This document shows, one piece after another, positions 46,936 through 55,592 of a stretch of 64,000 nucleotides of DNA (position 1 is its first letter; each line of letters opens with the position of its first letter). The translations under genes were made by a program, and so were the position numbers. The stretch lies in NCBI RefSeq assembly GCF_027568575.1, contig NZ_JANUVP010000014.1. One strand, given 5' to 3'. Under the pieces are notes generated by a model. The model saw only the letters and a program-made list of their open reading frames with translations. It ran no database searches and had not been told where the DNA came from. This DNA is from Caldifermentibacillus hisashii. GTDB taxonomy: Bacteria > Bacillota > Bacilli > Bacillales > Caldibacillaceae.

Positions 46936-47654
46936 TGGATGGAAAACAAAAAGTGATATTTAATGTATTAGCTAAAGATGCAGAAAATGCAAAAGAACTT
47001 ATTGAAGTTGCAGGAGATCGTATATTCGTAGGTGTTATGGTGAAAAATTTTGCTACTGAAGAAGATGCAATTCAACATGTACAATATTTGAAAAATATTG
47101 GCGTACCAGTGTCAGTTGGACTAGGTGCAGCTGATCCAAATATGTGGCAAAGGGTTGCAAATGTTTCTGCAAAGACAAGACCAGTTCACATCAACCAAGT
47201 GTTTAGCGCAGCAGGTTATACCCTTGGAAGAATGGAAGAATTGGGAGAAACTCCAATTATTAATGGGGTTATTGAGCCTTCCGGAACTCCGGGTGAAGTA
47301 TATATTTCGACTGGTCCTGCAAGTTCAGCAAATAAAGAAAAGGTTTCATGTGATTTGGCTGCAAAAATGTTAGCTGAAGTTGGCATACAATCCATAAAAT
47401 TTTATCCAATCCAAGGTGAGAAACATCTTGATGAAGTTGCGGCTATGGTCAAAGCAGCTGTTAGGGCGGGATTAAAAATTTTTGAACCAACTGGTGGTAT
47501 TACGGTAGACAATGTATATAACATTGTAAAAATATGTTTAGATAATGGGGCAGAACTGGTTATTCCCCATCTGTATACTTCTTTAATAAATAAAGAAACG
47601 GGAAAAACTGAAGTTGCAAAAATAATTCATTTACTTAAAATAAAATGGGACTAA
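46935..47654 (+). CDS. KDGP aldolase (DgaF family)
   Basis: A 239-residue TIM-barrel aldolase of the DgaF group. The Schiff-base Lys is expected in IQSIKFYPIQG, and GVIEPSGTPGEVYISTGPAS is a family segment. It would split 2-keto-3-deoxy-6-phosphogluconate to pyruvate and glyceraldehyde 3-phosphate, completing the route started by the lyase. Last gene of the cluster, followed by a terminator. Confidence 0.87.
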   Translation: MDGKQKVIFNVLAKDAENAKELIEVAGDRIFVGVMVKNFATEEDAIQHVQYLKNIGVPVSVGLGAADPNMWQRVANVSAKTRPVHINQVFSAAGYTLGRMEELGETPIINGVIEPSGTPGEVYISTGPASSANKEKVSCDLAAKMLAEVGIQSIKFYPIQGEKHLDEVAAMVKAAVRAGLKIFEPTGGITVDNVYNIVKICLDNGAELVIPHLYTSLINKETGKTEVAKIIHLLKIKWD

Positions 47655-47670
47655 GAATAATAGGGATGAG

Positions 47671-47703
47671 GCTACAGTTGAATTAAACTGTAGTCTTCTT
47701 TTT
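47671..47703 (+). terminator. Intrinsic terminator after the KDGP aldolase gene
   Basis: CTACAGTT (47672-47679) pairs with AACTGTAG (47686-47693) with a T-rich tail to 47705. Confidence 0.8.
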
Positions 47704-47728
47704 AAATTAGATGGAAGGAAGTTTAATT

Positions 47729-48382
47729 ATGAAGAAATTTGGTGTTATTTTTGACATGGATGGGGTCATTATTGATAGTGAGCCAGTATATAGATCTTTA
47801 AATGAACAGATATACAAACGCTTAGGTATTAAGGTGGAGGAAAGTTTTAAAAGTAAATACATAGGAGTTACCGCCAGAACAAAATGGAAACTTATCAAAG
47901 AAAATTATAATTTATCTCAAAGCATTGAAGAATTACTAAAAGTTCAAAATGAAGTATTTTCACAAGCAAAATGGGACTATAGAAAAATCCTATTTCCAGG
48001 TGTCAAGCCATTGTTAAAAAAATTACAAATGAATGCTGTTCCGTTAGCATTAGCAACTTCATCAGGAAGATTGAGGGTAAATGAAGTTTTAGAACAGTGT
48101 AATTTGGCAGGTTATTTTAAAAAGGTAATTACAGGTGATGAGGTGAAAAATGGAAAGCCTGATCCGGAAATATTTTTGTTAGCAGCAAAGTTAATCAATA
48201 TACCCCCAGAAAATTGTATTGTAATTGAGGATTCATATAATGGACTTGTTGCAGCTAAAGATGCAAACATGTATGGGGTGGGCATAAGACACCCCGAGAT
48301 TCAAGTGGATTTATCAATTGCTGATATTATTGTTGAATCGCTAGAAGAGATTGAGTTTGAACTTATAGGAAAAGAAGAGTGA
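47729..48382 (+). CDS. HAD phosphatase/phosphoglucomutase-like (beta-PGM type)
   Basis: A 217-residue HAD protein of subfamily IA. GVIFDMDGVIIDSEPVY (motif I, two Asp), ALATSSGRLR (motif II), GKPDPEIFLLAA (motif III Lys) and VIEDSYNGLVAAK (motif IV) are present, with a cap domain between I and II. Beta-phosphoglucomutases and small sugar phosphatases share this pattern. The ATG at 47729 follows AAGGAAG. It comes after the terminator of the preceding operon. Confidence 0.85.
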   Translation: MKKFGVIFDMDGVIIDSEPVYRSLNEQIYKRLGIKVEESFKSKYIGVTARTKWKLIKENYNLSQSIEELLKVQNEVFSQAKWDYRKILFPGVKPLLKKLQMNAVPLALATSSGRLRVNEVLEQCNLAGYFKKVITGDEVKNGKPDPEIFLLAAKLINIPPENCIVIEDSYNGLVAAKDANMYGVGIRHPEIQVDLSIADIIVESLEEIEFELIGKEE

Positions 48383-48610
48383 TATTTATGATAGAAAGTG
48401 GGAGGATTGTAATGAAAATGTGTCTTACTTTACATTAAGTAACATTTAAAATAACATCCGTAACTCTATTAATATTAATTTCATAAGTCCGGTTAGAAAA
48501 ACCAAGCAGGTAATTAAAAGAAAGCAGATATCTATAAAAAGTGGATTAAATTAAAATGCAAATATATACTGAATTTATATATAATTAATCCATTAAGAAT
48601 AATAAAAGAT

Positions 48611-48640
48611 CCCCCCACCTACAAAAGCGTAGGTGGGTAA
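48611..48640. terminator. Hairpin after lacI-type gene, similar to the tnpB right-end hairpin
   Basis: CCCACCTA (48614-48621) and TAGGTGGG (48630-48637) form a perfect 8-bp stem. On the minus strand it follows the LacI gene stop by about 20 bases and leads into ATCTTTTATT, so it may act as its terminator. Its CCACCT..GCGTAGGTGG text also resembles the tnpB right end at 18404-18428. Confidence 0.5.
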
Positions 48641-48658
48641 AGTATACTCCAGCAAAAA

Positions 48659-49675
48659 TTAATATTTACTACATTTCCCAGTCGATTCTCTTTTGATTAA
48701 CGTTGCTGGAAATAGAATTTCTTGTTTTGGCTCATTGGGATTATTGATTCTCCATAATAACTGTTCTACCGCTTTTTTTCCATATAAATTTAGGTGGATG
48801 GCCATCGTTGTAATTTGAGGTTGCGAGATTTGAGATAATTGACCATTATCGAAATTAATCACTGAAGCATCATTGGGGATTTTTAGCCCTCTATTTTTAA
48901 GGGATGTGCACACCATAAACCCGTAACCATCATTCACACATAACCAGCCGGTAGGAACCCTCTCAAGTGATTGAATGCATATATCAACCGCTTTGTTTTC
49001 CTCTATAACATTCATAAACATAAAATTTTTTTGAGGAGTAATGTTTTCTTCTCTTAAAGCTAAAAGATAGCCCTCCATACGTTCATAGTAACTTGGTGAA
49101 AAATCAATATTACCGACAAAGGCAATTTCTTTATGGCCTAAATCTATCAGATACTTGGTTGCCATATAGGCGGCAAATCGGTTGTTGGTCAGAATCGCAT
49201 CGGCGTCGATAAGTGGGTGATGATGGTCGATTAGTACTGTGGGAATACCTGTAGCAATCACTTTTTTAATATACTCGGTTCGAATATGTGACACAATAAT
49301 AATTCCGTCTACCTTTTTTTCTCTAATGAAGTCAGGCAAAATAAGTTTTTCCTTTGCTTCTTGTGAAACCGATTGGATATTAAGAGTAATCCCGTTTTTC
49401 ATACAGCTTTCCTCAATAGCCAAAAAAATCTCCCCAAAAAATGCTTTTAATGAAAATGCAAAATCCGTCGCAATTAATCCGATACATATGTTTCTTTCCT
49501 TTTTAGGAGGAATATTTTTGCTTTTATAAACATATCCTAATTCTTTCGCAGTTTGCTCAATTAACTGTCTAGTTTCTTCACTAACGCCACTTTTGCCGGA
49601 TAGTGCTTGGGATACGGAGTTTTTGGAAATTCCAAGCTTGTCAGCGATATCCTGCATTGTAATTTTTCTTTTCAT
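48659..49675 (-). CDS. LacI-family transcriptional regulator
   Basis: A 338-residue repressor. Residues about 1-60 are the LacI HTH and hinge (ITMQDIADKLGISKNSVSQAL); the rest is the two-lobe sugar-binding part (ICIGLIATDF, VDGIIIVSH, TVLIDHHHP, GHKEIAFVGN, DASVINFDNGQLSQ). It is divergent from the ABC-GH13-GH130 operon and should sense a sugar derived from it. A perfect palindromic operator lies 26 bases upstream of the start codon. Confidence 0.92.
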   Translation of the reverse strand: MKRKITMQDIADKLGISKNSVSQALSGKSGVSEETRQLIEQTAKELGYVYKSKNIPPKKERNICIGLIATDFAFSLKAFFGEIFLAIEESCMKNGITLNIQSVSQEAKEKLILPDFIREKKVDGIIIVSHIRTEYIKKVIATGIPTVLIDHHHPLIDADAILTNNRFAAYMATKYLIDLGHKEIAFVGNIDFSPSYYERMEGYLLALREENITPQKNFMFMNVIEENKAVDICIQSLERVPTGWLCVNDGYGFMVCTSLKNRGLKIPNDASVINFDNGQLSQISQPQITTMAIHLNLYGKKAVEQLLWRINNPNEPKQEILFPATLIKRESTGKCSKY

Positions 49676-49700
49676 AAAAATCTCCCTTAAGATAGTAGTT

Positions 49701-49714
49701 TTGTAACGTTACAA
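49701..49714. promoter_or_regulatory. LacI-type operator palindrome
   Basis: TTGTAACGTTACAA is a perfect palindrome of LacI-family form with a central CG, next to the lacI-type gene start. The half-site TGTAA(T)/ATTACA recurs at 49823-49838 as TGTAATTAAAATTACA. Confidence 0.75.
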
Positions 49715-49787
49715 ATAATATAACATGAAATTTATTTAGTTTAAAGGGAAAATAGATAAATCCATGGATAAAGGTATAAAAAACAGC

Positions 49788-49838
49788 TTGACAATATGTA
49801 TTTTTATTGTGTAAAATTTACTTGTAATTAAAATTACA
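49788..49838 (+). promoter_or_regulatory. Promoter and second operator of the SBP-GH130 operon
   Basis: TTGACA (49788-49793) and TAAAAT (49812-49817) are 18 bases apart. The inverted repeat TGTAATT-AA-AATTACA (49823-49838) lies at the expected start point, where the LacI-type repressor could block transcription. Confidence 0.6.
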
Positions 49839-49950
49839 TTGCTTTACAACAAAAATATAATGTTAAAATATTTTTGTAAGGTTGTTTGTAAGGTGATAAA
49901 TATTAAACTATAATTATTCTTCTACCAAAGGAAATTTTTTAAAGCCCTTG

Positions 49951-49964
49951 TGAAAGCGGTTTTA
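49951..49964 (+). promoter_or_regulatory. cre-like site in the leader of the SBP operon
   Basis: TGAAAGCGGTTTTA matches the left half of cre well and lies about 38 bases before the SBP start codon. Confidence 0.5.
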
Positions 49965-50001
49965 TGGAACGGGGAATAATTAAAATTTAGGGGGAGAAAG
50001 T

Positions 50002-51321
50002 ATGAGATTAAGAAAATCATTGGCGTTGTTTATTTCCCTTAGCTTGTCTGCAACAGCGATGATTGGTTGTTCTTCCGGAGATTCTTCAAAAGATACAAAG
50101 GAGGGGGTAACTGAAATCGAATTTTGGGCGGCTCCAAATCCAACTCAGCAAGCATTTTGGAAAGATATGGCTGAAGAATTTAATAAAGAACATAGTGATA
50201 TTAAGGTTAATGTGAGTGCGATTAAAGAAAGCCCGACGTCAGAGGCAAGCATTCAATCAGCCATTGCGGCGAAAAAGGCGCCAACGATGTCCGAAAATAT
50301 TAACCGTGGGTTTGGTGCCCTTTTATCAGAAAGTAAAGCAATTGTTCCTTTGAATAAACTTGAAGGTTTCGACAAGTTGGTGAAAACACGCCAAATGACC
50401 GAAACGATTGAAAGCTGGAAATCAGCTGATGGAAACCAATATATTTTCCCGATTTACTCGAATTCCATGTTATTTGGTTGGCGGTTGGATATATTAAAAG
50501 AATTAGGCTATAACGAAGCACCGAAAACGTATAGTGAAGTATTGGATGTTGTTCAAAAATTAAAAGAAAAATATCCGGATAAATATCTTTGGGCAAAACC
50601 AGATTTAGCTGATCCAACTGCTTGGAAAAGGTGGTTTGACTTCTTTATGCTGTACAATGCTGCATCGGACGGTAATGCATTTGTAGACGGAAGTAAATTT
50701 GTTGGTGATAAAGAGGCAGGTTTGGACGTCTTCAACTTTGTAAAGTCTTTAGTAGATAAGGATGCGGTTTTAACAGCTCAAGTTACGGATCCGTTTGAAA
50801 CTGGTGTTGGTATATTTACCGATGTCGGTCCTTGGACTCCGGGGTCTACTTGGAAAGAAAAATACCCTGATTTAGTCTATGGAGAAACATATACATTATC
50901 ATTGCCACCGGTTCCGGATGATAGAGATCCGAGTAATGCGAAAACATTTGCTGATGCAAAAGGAATTGTTATTTATGCTTCTGCAACAAAAGAGGAACAG
51001 GCTGCTGCAATGGAATTTTTAACTTGGGTATATTCTAACCCGGATACAGATATGAAATGGCTTGAAGATACCGATCTTCCGCCTGCAAGAGATGATTTAG
51101 GTACAAATGAAGCATTTGCCTCTTATTTCGAGCAAAAACCTTTTATGAAGGCATATGCGGATACAGTTGCTAAAGGTGTTCCTCCGATGGAAAATTCTAA
51201 ATACAACGAGATTCAAACAATTATTGGCCAAAATGCATTCAACAAAATAGTGAAAGGTCAAATTACACCTGAACAAGCATGGAAAGATATGGTGAATGCA
51301 ATTGAGGGGGAACTTAAGTGA
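50002..51321 (+). CDS. ABC sugar transporter substrate-binding lipoprotein
   Basis: A 439-residue family 1 binding protein with an N-terminal signal peptide and lipobox (TAMIGC). The mature protein starts with VTEIEFWAAPNPTQQAFWKD. Text such as YIFPIYSNSMLFGWRLDILKELG is typical of CUT1 binding proteins. It opens the operon with two permeases, GH13, DUF1861 and GH130 genes, so an oligosaccharide with glucose and/or mannose is the likely ligand. GGGGGAGA precedes the ATG. Confidence 0.92.
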   Translation: MRLRKSLALFISLSLSATAMIGCSSGDSSKDTKEGVTEIEFWAAPNPTQQAFWKDMAEEFNKEHSDIKVNVSAIKESPTSEASIQSAIAAKKAPTMSENINRGFGALLSESKAIVPLNKLEGFDKLVKTRQMTETIESWKSADGNQYIFPIYSNSMLFGWRLDILKELGYNEAPKTYSEVLDVVQKLKEKYPDKYLWAKPDLADPTAWKRWFDFFMLYNAASDGNAFVDGSKFVGDKEAGLDVFNFVKSLVDKDAVLTAQVTDPFETGVGIFTDVGPWTPGSTWKEKYPDLVYGETYTLSLPPVPDDRDPSNAKTFADAKGIVIYASATKEEQAAAMEFLTWVYSNPDTDMKWLEDTDLPPARDDLGTNEAFASYFEQKPFMKAYADTVAKGVPPMENSKYNEIQTIIGQNAFNKIVKGQITPEQAWKDMVNAIEGELK

Positions 51322-52199
51322 TGCGAAAAACTTCAAATGGTATGGGCTGGCTTTTTACTAGCCCATACATTCTTTTTGGGATTATCTTTTTCGTTATACC
51401 GTTAGTTTGGTCTTTTTTTCTAGCCTTTACGGATTGGAATTTAATTTCACCGGAATTTAATTTCGTTGGCATTGATAATTTTATTGAGGCAATTACAAGC
51501 CAAAGTGTTCAATCGGCTTTTGTTAATACGTATAAGTTTCTAATTATTTACGTTCCGATCGTTATGGCCTTGTCATTGACAGTGGCTATGGTTGTGAATG
51601 GTTTACCGAAATTTAAAGGCTTTTTTTTAATTGGCTTCTTTCTTCCTTATTTATCTTCCGGTGTTGTTACTTCGCTAATTGTTAATGGTATTCTTTCTTA
51701 CAACGGTCCACTAAATACATTCTTACGGGAAAAGTTAAGTTTTAATATTGATTGGCTTGGCACACCGATTGCAGCAGTGCTAATTGTTTCTATTATGATT
51801 GCATGGAAGTTTGCCGGCTACTATGGCTTGATTCTGTTTTCCGGGTTATCCGGAATAGAGAAAGAAATATATGAAGCAGCGGCAATAGACGGGGCGTCGA
51901 GATGGCAAACCTTTTGGAAAATTACCATACCTATGTTATATCCTGCTCTTTATACCGTGCTTATTTTAGCGATTGGTGTTAGTTTCGGGATATTTACAGA
52001 AGTGTATCAGTTAACCGGTGGCGGACCTGATTTTGCTACGAATACATGGCAAATGGAAATATTTACGAATGCCTTTACTAATTTACAAGCGGGATATTCA
52101 TCAGCCATTGCTTTAATAGCTGCTGTAGTTACCTTCGTTTCTATCTATATTGTCAGAAAACTTATTGAATTGTGGGGTAGAAGAAATGGTTGGGAATAG
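51321..52199 (+). CDS. ABC sugar transporter permease (MalF type)
   Basis: A 292-residue permease with about six transmembrane helices and the EAA loop YEAAAIDGASRWQTFWKITIPML. The ATG at 51321 overlaps the SBP stop (TGATG), with GAGGGGG upstream; GTG at 51318 is possible. No ATPase gene is present in the operon, so a shared multitask ATPase is expected. Confidence 0.92.
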   Translation: MRKTSNGMGWLFTSPYILFGIIFFVIPLVWSFFLAFTDWNLISPEFNFVGIDNFIEAITSQSVQSAFVNTYKFLIIYVPIVMALSLTVAMVVNGLPKFKGFFLIGFFLPYLSSGVVTSLIVNGILSYNGPLNTFLREKLSFNIDWLGTPIAAVLIVSIMIAWKFAGYYGLILFSGLSGIEKEIYEAAAIDGASRWQTFWKITIPMLYPALYTVLILAIGVSFGIFTEVYQLTGGGPDFATNTWQMEIFTNAFTNLQAGYSSAIALIAAVVTFVSIYIVRKLIELWGRRNGWE

Positions 52200-53013
52200 A
52201 AAAAATTATTTGATTCGTTATGTTATAGCTACATTTTTGTTATTGCTTATGGTGTATCCGTTTATCTATTTAGTATTAAATTCGTTCGCAGATTGGTCGC
52301 AAATTGACAAAAAATTTATTCCATCTGATTTCACATTACGATCTTACGAATGGTTATTTGCCGGTGGTGAGGCAGAAATTGCCAGACCATGGATCCATGC
52401 TTTTTTTAATAGTGCAATTGTATCATTAGGCTCCACATTTCTCATGATGTTGATTGGTGTACTGGCTGCCTTTGCACTTTCCAAATTGAATTTTAAAGGT
52501 AAAAATTTTATTAACAACTTTGTTATGTTTCACATGTTTTTTCCGGCTTTAATTTTGTTAATTCCTACCTTTTTACTAATTCAAAATGTCGGTTTATATG
52601 ATACTTATCTTGGATTGATTATTCCTAAAGCGGTTAGTTTATGGGCGATATTTATGTATACCAATTTCTTCCGCGCTATTCCGGATACATTCATTGAAGC
52701 GGCAAAATTGGATGGTGCGAATAACCTGCAAATTTTGTTTAAAATTATTTTGCCAATGTCAAAATCAATTACGACGGTTATTTTCTTGTTCCTATTCACG
52801 GAACGCTGGACCGAATTATTATGGGATATGATTGCTGTTCGCAGCGATGAAATGTTGACATTAAACGTATTAATTTCTCAAATGTTTGGTCCTTATGGTG
52901 GTTATCCTGGTCCGATGTATGCAGCGTCGGTTTTATTAACCGTACCAATCATAATTTTATTTTTATTCTTCTCTAAAAAATTCCAAGAAGGTATGCAATT
53001 TACCTTGAAATAA
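52186..53013 (+). CDS. ABC sugar transporter permease (MalG type)
   Basis: A 275-residue permease with about six helices and the EAA loop IEAAKLDGANNLQILFKIILPM. The ATG at 52186 lies inside the end of the previous gene and gives the usual MalG-like N-terminus; the frame from 52150 would add an unlikely polar head. It completes the importer. Confidence 0.9.
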   Translation: MVGNRKNYLIRYVIATFLLLLMVYPFIYLVLNSFADWSQIDKKFIPSDFTLRSYEWLFAGGEAEIARPWIHAFFNSAIVSLGSTFLMMLIGVLAAFALSKLNFKGKNFINNFVMFHMFFPALILLIPTFLLIQNVGLYDTYLGLIIPKAVSLWAIFMYTNFFRAIPDTFIEAAKLDGANNLQILFKIILPMSKSITTVIFLFLFTERWTELLWDMIAVRSDEMLTLNVLISQMFGPYGGYPGPMYAASVLLTVPIIILFLFFSKKFQEGMQFTLK

Positions 53014-53025
53014 AAGAGGTTTGTT

Positions 53026-54630
53026 ATGGAAGATTGGTGGAAAAAAGCAGTGTTTTATGAAATCTATATGCCAAGTTTTTGTGATGGGAACGGGGATGGG
53101 ATTGGTGATTTTATTGGGATTACTTCAAAACTTGATTATTTGAAAAAACTAGGTATCAACGGAATATGGCTTACTCCTTTTTACAGGTCGCCAAAAGTAG
53201 ACAACGGATATGATATTTCTGATTATTATACTGTAGATCCGGATTATGGAACGATGAAGGACTTCGAGATATTTTTAATGGAAGCTCATGCTAGGAATAT
53301 AAAAGTGATTATCGATATTGTGTTGAATCATACATCTACGGAGCATAGGTGGTTTCAGGAGTCCCGTTCTTCTAAAGTTAATCCGAAGCGGGAATGGTAT
53401 ATATGGAGGGATCCTGTAAATGGGAATGCACCAAATAACTGGATTTCTTTTATGGAAGGACCGGCATGGACGTTTGATGAAAAAACTGGACAATTTTTCT
53501 ACCATTCTTTTGCTGAGCAGCAAGTGGACTTAAATTGGACCAATCCTGAAGTAAAAGCAGAAATGTTTCGTGTCATGCGTTTTTGGCTTGAAAAGGGTGT
53601 AGATGGTTTCAGATTGGATGTTATCAATCATTTGAAAGTAACCGTTCGCTTTGATGATAATCCATGGGATGAAGAGGTTGGCGAACAAATCCATTGTTAC
53701 GATAAAAATCAGGAAGGAATTTTAGAAGTGATTGAGGAAATTGCCGCTTTTGTTCATTCTTATCCGGATAAATTTTTAGTCGGTGAAGTTAGCTCTGAAG
53801 ATTTAAATGAACTGAAAAATTATTGTGGTAAAGGGAAATTGGATGTAGTTTTCCAATTTAATTTAGGAAGTATTCCGGAACTTGATGTTGAAAAAATTTA
53901 CCAACAAATAAAAGAGATGGATATTGCCTATAAAGAGGACCAACTACCTACATTATTTTTTGGTAGTCATGATATGTCCCGCTTTATAACGCGGTTTGCA
54001 GTAGATGGGAAAGAGGAAGAAGTGGCAAAGTTAATATCTACCTTGATGTTGACTGCAAAAGGAGTACCATTTATTTATTATGGTGAGGAAATTGGTATGC
54101 GGGATCTTGTGATTGATGACATTTCAAAAATGAAAGATGTACAAGGGCTGATTGCTTACCATTTAGCATTGGAGGCCGGAAAAACGGAAAAAGAAGCCTT
54201 AGATGAAGCTAATCGAAATGGCCGAGATCGCTCCCGGTCCCCAATGCAATGGTCACAGACAACATATTATGGTTTTTCTAATGTTGAACCATGGATATCC
54301 CTTCCAAATAATGATGTATCCGTTGAAAAACAAATAAAAGATCCTGCTTCCATGCTTTCTTACTATCGTAATTTGATCGCTTTCAGGAGAAGATATCCAG
54401 CCTTGACAACAGGAAATTATGTTTGCCTTCAATTGGAAAATCAATTATTCAATTATAAAAGAAAGTATCAAGATGTCATGGTGAATGTATATTTAAATTT
54501 TAGTGATGAAACCAAAAGAATGGATTTAAGTCCAAATTATGAAGTTGTTCTATCATCAAGAAGGGATTTGAGCTCACCACCAAGAGAAATTTTACCGTTT
54601 GAGGCAATTGTTTTGGTTAAGAAAGGATGA
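53026..54630 (+). CDS. GH13 alpha-glucosidase-like enzyme
   Basis: A 534-residue (beta/alpha)8 GH13 enzyme of the oligo-1,6-glucosidase/alpha-glucosidase group. Region I is VIIDIVLNHTS, the nucleophile D198 is in GFRLDVINHL, the acid/base E254 in LVGEVSSED, and D316 in FGSHDMSRF. GSHD instead of the common NHD text is slightly unusual. No signal peptide: it acts in the cytoplasm on imported sugars. GAGG precedes the ATG; the next gene overlaps the stop by four bases. Confidence 0.9.
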   Translation: MEDWWKKAVFYEIYMPSFCDGNGDGIGDFIGITSKLDYLKKLGINGIWLTPFYRSPKVDNGYDISDYYTVDPDYGTMKDFEIFLMEAHARNIKVIIDIVLNHTSTEHRWFQESRSSKVNPKREWYIWRDPVNGNAPNNWISFMEGPAWTFDEKTGQFFYHSFAEQQVDLNWTNPEVKAEMFRVMRFWLEKGVDGFRLDVINHLKVTVRFDDNPWDEEVGEQIHCYDKNQEGILEVIEEIAAFVHSYPDKFLVGEVSSEDLNELKNYCGKGKLDVVFQFNLGSIPELDVEKIYQQIKEMDIAYKEDQLPTLFFGSHDMSRFITRFAVDGKEEEVAKLISTLMLTAKGVPFIYYGEEIGMRDLVIDDISKMKDVQGLIAYHLALEAGKTEKEALDEANRNGRDRSRSPMQWSQTTYYGFSNVEPWISLPNNDVSVEKQIKDPASMLSYYRNLIAFRRRYPALTTGNYVCLQLENQLFNYKRKYQDVMVNVYLNFSDETKRMDLSPNYEVVLSSRRDLSSPPREILPFEAIVLVKKG

Positions 54631-55580
54631 TTAACTTGTTGACAGGTAAGGAGAGAAAACCAATTTCTGTAGAGGAATTATTAATTAATTATCGGAATAA
54701 CCAGCGGGTGATTTTTAAAAAGGAAAAACTTACTTTCAAGGGTGTTAACGATAAGGATGTTTATAATATTACCGCACCATTTCAAGAAAACGGAGAATGG
54801 GTGATTGCCGGACGTGTGGAAAGTAGGGATAGTGAGCATTCACAAGTGGTGTTTTTTGTTAACCGTAATGATGCATGGATCCCAAGACAGAGTGCTCCGG
54901 TATTTGAACTTCAGGACCCTTTCTTTACTAAAATAGGAGGACAGCTCATATTTGGTGGAGTTGAAATTTTCCCGCATCCTACCGTACAAAATTCATTGAG
55001 CTGGAGAACTGTTTTTTACCATGGAAACACCATTGGCGAATTGGAAAGATTTTTTGAGGGTCCGGATGGCATGAAGGATTTACGGTTAATTGAATTGACA
55101 GATGGTTCTGTCGGAATTTTTACCCGCCCACAAGGAGAAAAAGGAGGACGTGGAAAAATCGGCTTTACAAAAATCGATTCATTGAAAGATCTTTCTATTA
55201 ATGTTATAAACGAAGCGCCTTTATTCGATCAATTTTTAGATGATGAGTGGGGTGGTGCGAATGAAGTCCATTTGCTCTCGAATGGCATGCTGGGTGTATT
55301 AGGTCATATTGCACGGTTTGATAAAGAAGGAAATCGTCACTATTATTCAATGGTGTTTAAAATTAATCCGGAAACCAGAGACTATAGTAATATGCAGATC
55401 ATTGCTGAACGGGCGGATTTTTTAGAAGGACCATCGAAGCGTCCGGATTTAGTGGATGTTGTCTTTAGCGGCGGGCTCATTCGTTATCCGAACGGGAAGG
55501 CGGAATTATATGCGGGAATTAGTGATGCCACTGCACAAAAAATCACTATCCCGGATCCATTTACACAATTAGAAAATTAA
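54627..55580 (+). CDS. DUF1861-family protein, probable five-bladed glycosidase-like fold
   Basis: A 317-residue DUF1861 protein. Repeated short strands such as GEWVIAGRVESRDSE, GGQLIFGGVEIFP and DGSVGIFTRPQGEKGG, plus DEWGGANEVHLLSNG, suggest a beta-propeller akin to GH43/GH130 clans. The family often sits beside GH130 genes; the activity is not known to me. ATG at 54627 is coupled to the preceding stop; a TTG at 54636 has the better spacing to AAAGGA. Confidence 0.75.
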   Translation: MINLLTGKERKPISVEELLINYRNNQRVIFKKEKLTFKGVNDKDVYNITAPFQENGEWVIAGRVESRDSEHSQVVFFVNRNDAWIPRQSAPVFELQDPFFTKIGGQLIFGGVEIFPHPTVQNSLSWRTVFYHGNTIGELERFFEGPDGMKDLRLIELTDGSVGIFTRPQGEKGGRGKIGFTKIDSLKDLSINVINEAPLFDQFLDDEWGGANEVHLLSNGMLGVLGHIARFDKEGNRHYYSMVFKINPETRDYSNMQIIAERADFLEGPSKRPDLVDVVFSGGLIRYPNGKAELYAGISDATAQKITIPDPFTQLEN

Positions 55581-55592
55581 AGGAGTTTACCA

